Assembly: GCA_035295985.1 (NCBI GenBank) | Contig: DATHBT010000206.1 | Span: 1 to 14,270 of the forward strand | Source of the DNA: JAIVGV01 sp035295985 | Lineage (GTDB): Bacteria; Acidobacteriota; Blastocatellia; Pyrinomonadales; Pyrinomonadaceae | Length of the DNA: 14,270 nucleotides | Direction: 5' to 3' | Shown: piece after piece, positions 7,577 to 13,352 of the stretch | How positions within the stretch are numbered: position 1 is the first letter of the stretch | Layout: each line of letters opens with the position of its first letter | Notes under the pieces: generated by a model | The model's input: only the letters and a program-made list of their open reading frames with translations | The model's database searches: none | What the model was told of the DNA's origin: nothing | Position numbers and translations under genes: made by a program

Positions 7577-7900
7577 TCACGCGCGCCCTGTGCGTCCGAG
7601 GCTGCGCTCCCTGAAGAGCAGGAAGAGGGGCAGCGCGAGCGAGACGCCGACCGCGAGGTTGCAGACGACGTAGAGCCACAGGTTTTTCATCCCGCGCCTG
7701 CGGCCTTCGGAGAAGACGAACAGCCACAGCGCGAGCGAGGAGATCAGAACGTCCATGCCGAAGAAGGCCGAGACGTGGTTCGCGAAAAGCTGTTCGGAGA
7801 AGGCCCGCGCGTCCGCCCCGTGCGCCGCGAGGAACTGGGCGAACTGCCAGAGCGGGAGCGCCGTGCCGAGGGCGGCGGCGGCCAAGTAGAAGCCCTGCAT
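7577..7900 (-). CDS. DUF2834 family small membrane protein
   Basis: This is a 107-residue protein with ATG at 7900 and a strong AAGGAGG nine bases upstream. Three hydrophobic helices lie at about 3-25, 46-64 and 73-97. Motifs match DUF2834: LPLWQFAQFL near residue 15, FSEQLFANHVSAFFGMDVL at 34-52, EGRRRGMKNLW at 65-75 and VGVSLALPLFLLFRER at 84-99. The function of the family is unknown; members are usually lone integral membrane proteins of about this length. It lies 92 bases downstream of the ECF sigma factor and four bases upstream of the 38-residue protein, so the genes are probably co-transcribed. Confidence 0.85.
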   Translation of the reverse strand: MQGFYLAAAALGTALPLWQFAQFLAAHGADARAFSEQLFANHVSAFFGMDVLISSLALWLFVFSEGRRRGMKNLWLYVVCNLAVGVSLALPLFLLFRERSLGRTGRA

Positions 7901-7992
7901 GCGCTAAACCCTCCTTCAACTCTTAACGCCACAACGCAAGCCCCGACAGGCTCACCGCCGTCAACAGCTCCGGCTCTCCCGCACCGCCGGTA

Positions 7993-8541
7993 TCAGACCG
8001 CGAGCTTGCCCGCCTCGCGGCGTAGCGCGGCCAGCCCGTAGGCGAGGCGCGACTTGGCCGTGCCAACGGGCAGGCCGAGCACGTCGGCGACTTCGGCGAG
8101 CGGCATCTCGTCGAGGTAGTGGAGCACGAGCACCATCCGGCTCGCGGGCGAGACGCGGGAGAGCAGCTCGGGCAGTCGCTCGGTTAATCCCGAATCGCGC
8201 GCGTCGTGCGATTCGGCCGCGAGTTGTTCGGGGACAAAATCCTCGTCGAACTGTTCGGGCCAGCGCCGCCTGCGCTTCAACTGGCGGACGACCTCGCGGC
8301 TCGCGACGCGGTAGGCCCACGGGCGGAACAGCTCCGGGTCGCGCAGCCAGTAGAGCTTGCGGTAGATCAGTATGAAAACTTCTTGCAGCACGTCCTCTGC
8401 CGTGGCCGCGTCGCCTGTGGCGGCGCGGACGTAGCGGCCGAGCGGGGCTTGGACCGACTCGAACAGCTCTTCGAGGGCCGCGCGGTCGCCCGACTGCGCC
8501 AGCAGCACCAGCCGCGTCTCCCGCTTTGTGGCGTCGGCCAT
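7993..8541 (-). CDS. ECF-type RNA polymerase sigma factor
   Basis: This is a 182-residue protein. ATG 8541 is chosen because GGAGG lies ten bases ahead and the protein then begins just before region 2. The frame stays open to an ATG at 8676, but that extension is translated from a palindromic repeat and is not credible. Region 2 spans about 24-93 (LFESVQAPLGRYV, AEDVLQEVFILIYRKLYWLR, WAYRVASREVVRQLKRRRR), and region 4 about 122-177 (LPELLSRVSPASRMVLVLHY, MPLAEVADVLGLPVGTAKSR). Region 3 is absent, as is normal for this class. It would direct polymerase to a small regulon. Downstream there is no zinc-finger (HxxxCxxC) anti-sigma gene; three small membrane proteins follow instead. Its signal and regulon are unknown. 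Confidence 0.93.
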   Translation of the reverse strand: MADATKRETRLVLLAQSGDRAALEELFESVQAPLGRYVRAATGDAATAEDVLQEVFILIYRKLYWLRDPELFRPWAYRVASREVVRQLKRRRRWPEQFDEDFVPEQLAAESHDARDSGLTERLPELLSRVSPASRMVLVLHYLDEMPLAEVADVLGLPVGTAKSRLAYGLAALRREAGKLAV

Positions 8542-8569
8542 CCGTCCCAGCCCTCCAACGGTAAAGAGG

Positions 8570-8597
8570 AGCTTAGCGGCCGAAAGGTTCGGATCAA
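8570..8597 (-). promoter_or_regulatory. Weak candidate promoter for the ECF sigma operon
   Basis: On the minus strand TTGATC (complement of 8592-8597), a 16-base spacer and TAAGCT (complement of 8570-8575) would give a leader of about 20 bases with the ribosome site inside it. The hexamers are imperfect (4 and 3 of 6). I found no convincing GGAAC-type ECF promoter that would indicate self-activation. Confidence 0.3.
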
Positions 8598-8679
8598 AAA
8601 GAATTGCGGAATGCGGAATTCGGATTGCGGATTGAAGAACCGAATAGTTCCTAAATCCGAAATCCGCATTCCGCAATTC
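8596..8679 (-). terminator. Palindrome plus T-run ending the M2 peptidase transcript
   Basis: Read on the minus strand, the 26-base-arm palindrome at 8601-8679 starts 35 bases after the stop of the M2 peptidase gene and is followed at once by TTTTT (8596-8600). That is the layout of an intrinsic terminator, although the stem is longer and more AT-rich than usual. It would separate the peptidase gene from the ECF sigma gene downstream. Confidence 0.55.
8601..8679. repeat. Intergenic palindrome built of tandem heptamers
   Basis: Arms 8601-8626 and 8654-8679 pair over 26 bases with one mismatch (position 8618). Each arm is itself a run of 7-base units: ATTGCGG, AATGCGG, AATTCGG, ATTGCGG on the left and AAATCCG, AAATCCG, CATTCCG on the right. 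The loop holds a smaller GAAC/GTTC hairpin. Elements of this look are dispersed in several bacterial genomes; copy number here is unknown. Confidence 0.85.
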
Positions 8680-8713
8680 CGAAGCCCCCTCTGGGGTTGA
8701 CTCTTTTGTACGC

Positions 8714-10594
8714 TCAGGGCCGGTCGTCGGTGGCGGCGGCGCGGCCCTGGTTCTGCTGGTCGAGCCACGTCTTCAAGGGGGCGAAGTAGTCGAGGATGGC
8801 CGTGGCGTCCATCTTGTCCTCGCCGGTCAGCGCCTTCAGGGCTTCGGGCCACGGGCGGCTCGCGCCCATCGTGAGCATCTGCTTCAACTTCGCGCCCGCC
8901 TCCTTGTTGTTATAGATCGAGCAGCGATGCAGCGGCCCCTGGTAGCCGGCCTGCCGGCACAGCGCGCGGTGGAACTGGAACTGTAGGATGTGCGCGAGGA
9001 AGTAGCGCGCGTAAGGCACGTTGGCCGGCACGTGGTACTTCGCGCCCGCGTCGAAGTCCTGCTCGCTACGCGGCGCGGGCGGGACGATGCCCTGGTACTT
9101 CGTCCTTAAATCCCACCACGCCTGGTTGTAGTTGGCGGGCGTGACCTCGCCCGAAAAGACTTTCCAGCGCCACTGATCGACGATGTAGCCGAAGGGCAGG
9201 AAGGCGACCTTGTCGAGCGCCTGGCGGAGCAGCAGGCCCGTGTCGGCGTTGGCCGGCGGCGCCTGGTTGATGAAGCCGAGCTGCTTCAAATATTCGGGCG
9301 TGACGGAGAGGGAGATGGTGTCGCCGATGGCCTCGTGGAAGGCGTCGTTGGCGCTGTTAACGAAGAGGAAGGGCTGGTCGGCGTAGGCCAACTGGTAGTA
9401 GTTGTGGCCCAGCTCGTGGTGGACGGTGGCGAAGTCCTCCTCGTTGATCTGGATGCACATCTTGATGCGCACGTCCTTCTTGTTGTCGATGTCCCACGCC
9501 GAGGCGTGGCAGACGACTTCGCGATCCGTCGGCTTCACGAAGAGTGAGCGCTGCCAGAAAGTTTCGGGCAGCGGTTCGAGCCCGAGCGAGGTGAAGAAGT
9601 TCTCGCCGTACTTGACCATCTGTTTGGCGTCGGTGTTGCGCTGCCGGAGAATCTGTGTGAGATCGTAGCCGGGGTCTGCGCCCTGCGGGGCGAGCAGCGG
9701 GTAGATGTTGCCCCACTGCTGGCTCCACATGTTGCCCAGCAGGTGCGCCGGGATCGGGCCGTCCTTGGGCACGACCGCGTCGCCGTACTTCTCGTTCAGC
9801 TTCGCGCGCGTGTAAACGTAGAGCGAGTCGTAGAGCGGTTTGACCTGCTGCCACAGGCGCTCCATCTCGGCGGCGAAGGCGTCAGGCTCCATGTCGTAGT
9901 TCGAGCGCCACATCGCGCCCACGTCGCGGAAGCCCATCTCCTTCGCACCCTTGTTCGCCAGCTCGACGAAGCGGCCGTACTGCTGCTTGTAGGGCGGCGA
10001 GACCGTGTGCCAGCCGAGCCAGATTCGTTTCAGCTCTTCCGGGTTGCGGCTCTCGGCCAGGATCGGCTCCATGTCGGAGAGCGACAGGCACTTCTTGCCT
10101 TCGCCTTCGCCGTCGGGGCACCACTTGCCTTTGCCGTAAGCGCCTTCGAGCGCGGCAGCGATCTTCGTCAGCTCCTCGCGCTCCGCCGGGTTCGACGGCG
10201 CGGGCAGCGTGAGCGCGAGCTTCAGCAGCTTGAACTTGCGGGCTGTGTCGCCCGTCAGTTGCACGCTGTCGAACCGCTTGGCGGCCGTGGCGAGCTCCGT
10301 CACGGCCGCGATGTACTCCTTGTTGGCGTCGGCCGCCAGCGCCTCCGTGTCCTCCGTGATGTAGGTGCTCTGCGTCCACTGCGCGCGGTTGAGTTCGACG
10401 CTCAGTTCGGCGAGCCGCTTCTCGGCTTCCGCGATGAAGCGCTCGGCCTCGGCCTGGTTAGCCGGGCCGGTCGCGACGTTGGAGTTGCCGGCCGTCTGCT
10501 GGCCGGTCTGCACGCACGACGAGAGCAGCAGGAGAGACAGGGACAGCGCGACGGCTACGGCCGCGACGGGTCGTTTGCGAACAGAGAGATTCAT
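8714..10594 (-). CDS. M2 family peptidyl-dipeptidase (ACE-type), lipoprotein
   Basis: This is a 626-residue zinc metallopeptidase that should release C-terminal dipeptides. ATG 10594 is chosen because GGAGG lies six bases ahead and a lipoprotein signal starts there (core AAVAVALSLSLLLL, lipobox LSSC with Cys27). A 24-residue extension to an ATG at 10666 would cross the promoter region. A Gly/Asn linker and a helical N-terminal region lead to the M2 domain. The zinc site is complete: His393 and His397 in HHELGH, with Glu421 in AFHEAIGD 28 residues on, the same spacing as in human ACE. ACE-like substrate and chloride residues also align: Lys519, His521, Tyr528, Arg530 and Tyr531 in KYHVPANVPYARYF. 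The length matches single-domain bacterial M2 enzymes. It is probably anchored in the envelope and used in peptide catabolism. It is divergent from the glycosyltransferase pair. Confidence 0.95.
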   Translation of the reverse strand: MNLSVRKRPVAAVAVALSLSLLLLSSCVQTGQQTAGNSNVATGPANQAEAERFIAEAEKRLAELSVELNRAQWTQSTYITEDTEALAADANKEYIAAVTELATAAKRFDSVQLTGDTARKFKLLKLALTLPAPSNPAEREELTKIAAALEGAYGKGKWCPDGEGEGKKCLSLSDMEPILAESRNPEELKRIWLGWHTVSPPYKQQYGRFVELANKGAKEMGFRDVGAMWRSNYDMEPDAFAAEMERLWQQVKPLYDSLYVYTRAKLNEKYGDAVVPKDGPIPAHLLGNMWSQQWGNIYPLLAPQGADPGYDLTQILRQRNTDAKQMVKYGENFFTSLGLEPLPETFWQRSLFVKPTDREVVCHASAWDIDNKKDVRIKMCIQINEEDFATVHHELGHNYYQLAYADQPFLFVNSANDAFHEAIGDTISLSVTPEYLKQLGFINQAPPANADTGLLLRQALDKVAFLPFGYIVDQWRWKVFSGEVTPANYNQAWWDLRTKYQGIVPPAPRSEQDFDAGAKYHVPANVPYARYFLAHILQFQFHRALCRQAGYQGPLHRCSIYNNKEAGAKLKQMLTMGASRPWPEALKALTGEDKMDATAILDYFAPLKTWLDQQNQGRAAATDDRP

Positions 10595-10664
10595 AAAAAG
10601 CCTCCGCGGGGTTGCTGAAAGCCGGGCCGCTTCTGGAACAGTTGCTTGCGGGGAAGTTGGCCGC

Positions 10665-10695
10665 ATTGTAACCGCGCCGGCCCGTCCGTTACAAT
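10665..10695. promoter_or_regulatory. Palindromic divergent promoter, M2 peptidase / glycosyltransferases
   Basis: ATTGTAAC (10665-10672) and GTTACAAT (10688-10695) are perfect inverted copies. On the plus strand they give TTGTAA, an 18-base spacer and TACAAT (10690-10695). On the minus strand they give the same hexamers with the same 18-base spacer. Each arm is therefore the -10 of one promoter and the -35 of the other. The symmetry extends outward (GGCCGC/GCGGCC) with one extra base. Predicted leaders are about 60 bases on both sides. Confidence 0.6.
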
Positions 10696-10758
10696 CGCGG
10701 CCAACGCTAAACGAACACGCAAGCTCTCGAAATTCTGCTCGGCCGCAGGTGTCTCCGT

Positions 10759-11661
10759 ATGAAACGGGCCTACACAGTCCTCGACCCGGCCGCGGCGCGC
10801 GCGCAGCTCACGCCGCGCGGCGGGTGCGCGCTCGGGGTGATGATCAAAGCGCCGCGCGCGGGCGCGTCGAAGACGCGGCTGGTCCCGCCGCTCACCCACG
10901 AGGAGGCCGCCGCACTCTCCGTCTGCTTCCTGCGCGACACGGCCGGGAACGTCGCCGCGGCGTGCGAGTCGGCCGGCACGGTTGACGGCCGCGACGCGGC
11001 GTCGGGCGTCGCCGTTTACACGCCGGTCGGCGCGGAGAGCGCGTTCGCGGGGCTGCTGCCCGAAGGCTTCTCGCTGCTCGCGCAGCGCGGCGACGGCTTC
11101 GGCGAACGCCTCTTCAACGCCGCCGACGATCTGCTCCGCCTCGGCTTCGACTCGCTCTGCCTGATCGACTCGGACAGCCCGACGCTCCCGACGCGCGCCC
11201 TCGCCGCGGCCGTCGAAGAGCTGTCGCGGCCCGGCGACCGCGTCGTCCTCGGCACGGCCGACGACGGCGGCTACTACCTGATCGGACTCAAGCACGCGCA
11301 CCGGCGGCTGTTCGAGCAAATCGACTGGAGCACCGAGCGCGTGCTCAAGCAGACGGTCGAGCGAGCGTGCGAGATCAATCTCGATGTCGCGCTGCTGCCC
11401 GCGTGGTACGACGTGGACGACGCGGCCACGCTCGCGCGACTGTGTGAGGAACTCTTCGGTGATCAATCCGAGATCGCCTGTGCCCCCGGCGGCGCGACGC
11501 TCAAGGGCTACGAGGCCGCGCATACGCGCGCGCACCTCGCGGGTATCATCGGGCGCGAAGGCCTCGCGCGCGTCTGGCCCGCAGGCTCGGGCGCGGAGCG
11601 TGCGCGGGACGGCGAAGGCGGCGCGGGAGACGCCGCGCAGGCGGCGGAGGCTTCGCGTTGA
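10759..11661 (+). CDS. TIGR04282 / DUF2064 GT-A-fold glycosyltransferase-like protein
   Basis: This is a 300-residue cytoplasmic protein with ATG at 10759 and AGGTG seven bases ahead. The nucleotide-sugar-type fold shows KAPRAGASKTRL (30-41), the acidic SDSPTLP (138-144) and GTADDGGYYLIG (165-176), followed by WSTERVL and WYDVDD. Family members are named for arsenosugar clusters, but no ArsM, radical-SAM or TIGR04283 partner is present, so that role is not supported here. The conserved domain ends near residue 236. The last 64 residues are an Ala/Gly/Arg-rich tail, longer than usual, whose DNA carries the GGAGG ribosome site for the next gene. It overlaps the downstream GT-C gene by four bases, so the two are translationally coupled and probably act on the same glycan or lipid-linked sugar. 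Confidence 0.85.
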   Translation: MKRAYTVLDPAAARAQLTPRGGCALGVMIKAPRAGASKTRLVPPLTHEEAAALSVCFLRDTAGNVAAACESAGTVDGRDAASGVAVYTPVGAESAFAGLLPEGFSLLAQRGDGFGERLFNAADDLLRLGFDSLCLIDSDSPTLPTRALAAAVEELSRPGDRVVLGTADDGGYYLIGLKHAHRRLFEQIDWSTERVLKQTVERACEINLDVALLPAWYDVDDAATLARLCEELFGDQSEIACAPGGATLKGYEAAHTRAHLAGIIGREGLARVWPAGSGAERARDGEGGAGDAAQAAEASR

Positions 11662-13181
11662 GGAGCGCGGCGGGCGAAGGCCGCGCCGCGCCCGGCAATC
11701 AACCGGCGGGCGCACGCAGCATTGACGCAGCCTCGCGCTCGTTCGGGGCATCGCGCACGTTCGGCGCGGCCGCCCGCGCGTTCTTCACGCCCGCGAACGT
11801 ACTGCTCATCGCCTTGGGCGTCGCTTTGCTCGTGCTGTTCCGTCACGTCCTCGGCCTGCCGCCGGGGACGGTCTCGATCTGGCAGTTCGTCAAGCTCGCC
11901 TTCGCGCAGTGCGCACTGCTCGCCGCGGCCGGCTTCGTCGCGTGGCGCGCGCCGTCCTCGCGGCACACGCTGCTCGTCGTCCTCGCCTTCGCCGCGCTCT
12001 TCCGCTACTGGCCGCTCGTGGAGGAGCCGCGGCTCTCCGACGACATCTACCGCTACGTCTGGGACGGGCGCGTGCAGGCCGCAGGGATAAACCCCTACCG
12101 CCACATCCCGGCCGAAGAACCACTCGCGCACCTGCGCGACGAGGCCATCTACCCGAAGATCAACCGGCGCGACTACGCGCCGACCATCTACCCGCCGCTC
12201 GCGCAGGCTATCTTCTTCGCGACCACGCGCGTCAGCGAGTCGGTCACGTGGATGAAGCTGACGATGATCGCCTTCGAGGCCGTAAGCATCTGGGCAGTCG
12301 TCTGGCTGCTCGCGTCCTTCGGGCTGCCGCGGCAGCGCGTCCTGCTCTTCGCGTGGCACCCGCTGCTCGTTTACGAGATCGCCGGGAGCGGCCACCTGGA
12401 CGCGCTGATGATCTGCTTCGTCTGCCTCGCGCTCGTCGCGCGCCGCAGCAATCGCGAAGGTCTGACCGGCGCGCTGCTGGCGTGCGCCGCGCTCGTCAAG
12501 TTCTTCCCCGCCGTGCTCGCGCCCGCCCTCTACCGGCGCTGGGGCTGGCGGATGCCCGCCGCCTTCGCCGCCGTGTTCGCGCTCGCCTACGTGCCTTACC
12601 TGTCGGTGGGCTTGCGCCGCGTCCTCGGCTTTTTGCCGGACTACACGAACGAGGAGGGATTGCAGAACGGGGTCAGGTTTTTTATCTTGACGCTCGCGCG
12701 GAAAGTTTTTGGGGAGGCGCTGCCGAGCCGGGCCTACGTCCTCTTCGCCCTCGCAGTGCTCGCCGCGCTCGCCGGGTGGGCGCTCCGGCGTGGGGGCGGA
12801 GGCGGGCGGGGCCGCGCAGAAAGTGCTAAGGGGGCGCACGACTCGCCCGCGGGCGGCCCGGCCGCGCGTGCTTACGTCGAGCGCGCCTTCGTGCTGGCGG
12901 CGGCGTTCACCGTGCTGCTCTCGCCGCGCTACGCCTGGTACTTCGTGTGGCTCGTGCCGTTCCTCCCCGTAGTGCGGCCCGCGCTCGTAGTGCCGGTCTT
13001 CTATCTGACGGCCGCGAGCTTCGTGCTCTACCGCTCGTGGTTCGGCGACAGTCCGGAGCAGATGTTCGCGCTCGGCCTCGTCATGTACCTGCCGTTCGCC
13101 GCGCTCTGCCTGTGCGCGTGGCTCGTGACACGATTGAAGCCGAACGCCGCGAGACGGCCGGCCGAAAATTTTGCCGAGTAA
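11658..13181 (+). CDS. Membrane GT-C glycosyltransferase, GT87/DUF2029-like (TTG start)
   Basis: This is a 507-residue polytopic membrane protein. The TTG at 11658 overlaps the upstream TGA (TTGA), and GGAGG lies about eight bases ahead. About 40 hydrophilic residues precede the first helix (PANVLLIALGVALLVLF). I estimate nine to eleven membrane segments. After the second to third helix lies the GT-C loop LSDDIYRYVWDGRV (126-139, acidic pair Asp128-Asp129), followed by GINPYRHIP and YPPLAQAIFF. A second conserved site is SGHLDAL (244-250), then KFFPAVLAPAL. Family members transfer sugars, often mannose, from polyprenyl-phosphate donors on the outer face of the cytoplasmic membrane. A Gly/Arg-rich cytosolic-looking loop at about 378-405 is low complexity. 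The donor and acceptor are not determined. Confidence 0.87.
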   Translation: MRSAAGEGRAAPGNQPAGARSIDAASRSFGASRTFGAAARAFFTPANVLLIALGVALLVLFRHVLGLPPGTVSIWQFVKLAFAQCALLAAAGFVAWRAPSSRHTLLVVLAFAALFRYWPLVEEPRLSDDIYRYVWDGRVQAAGINPYRHIPAEEPLAHLRDEAIYPKINRRDYAPTIYPPLAQAIFFATTRVSESVTWMKLTMIAFEAVSIWAVVWLLASFGLPRQRVLLFAWHPLLVYEIAGSGHLDALMICFVCLALVARRSNREGLTGALLACAALVKFFPAVLAPALYRRWGWRMPAAFAAVFALAYVPYLSVGLRRVLGFLPDYTNEEGLQNGVRFFILTLARKVFGEALPSRAYVLFALAVLAALAGWALRRGGGGGRGRAESAKGAHDSPAGGPAARAYVERAFVLAAAFTVLLSPRYAWYFVWLVPFLPVVRPALVVPVFYLTAASFVLYRSWFGDSPEQMFALGLVMYLPFAALCLCAWLVTRLKPNAARRPAENFAE

Positions 13182-13208
13182 GCTCAAATCCGGCTGGTTC
13201 GAGGTCTT

Positions 13209-13303
13209 CGTAGGGGCAGGGCTTGTCCATGCCCGCTTGAGCGCGCAAGCGCGAATTGAGTGCTCTGGTCACAGAACGGGCACGAACAAGCCCCGCCCCT
13301 ACG
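13209..13303. repeat. Palindromic intergenic element with 29-base arms
   Basis: Arms 13209-13237 and 13275-13303 are inverted copies matching at 25 of 29 positions; each outer end reads CGTAGGGGC followed by a GGGCTTGT block. The 37-base centre has no coding potential. There are no convincing target-site duplications and no transposase, so it is a non-autonomous or REP/MITE-like element at most. It lies between the GT-C gene and the epimerase gene, and could fold in their transcript. Confidence 0.75.
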
Positions 13304-13352
13304 GTATTAAAGTGCGTTCGTAGATTCGGCGACGGCGGAGGTCATAAAAGTT

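Noticed and set aside
8580..8592. A CCGAA-AGG-TTCGG hairpin upstream of the sigma gene
   Set aside because: It is only five base pairs with a three-base loop, and is likely by chance at this GC content.
8542..8676. A longer start for the sigma factor at 8676
   Set aside because: The extra residues are translated from the heptamer palindrome and terminator region; ATG 8541 has GGAGG and fits normal ECF length.
9743..10618. A 291-codon plus-strand frame opposite the M2 peptidase gene
   Set aside because: It is antisense to a well-supported peptidase, with biased Arg/Val/Leu composition and no motif.
10759..11661. An arsenosugar-pathway role for the TIGR04282 protein
   Set aside because: No ArsM, radical-SAM or TIGR04283 partner is nearby; the family name alone does not support the pathway.
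11508..13187. A 559-codon open frame on the minus strand opposite the two glycosyltransferase genes
   Set aside because: Its product is Arg/Glu/Ala/His-rich with no domain sense, while the plus strand carries two clear families with membrane helices and conserved motifs. Long antisense frames are expected at this GC content.
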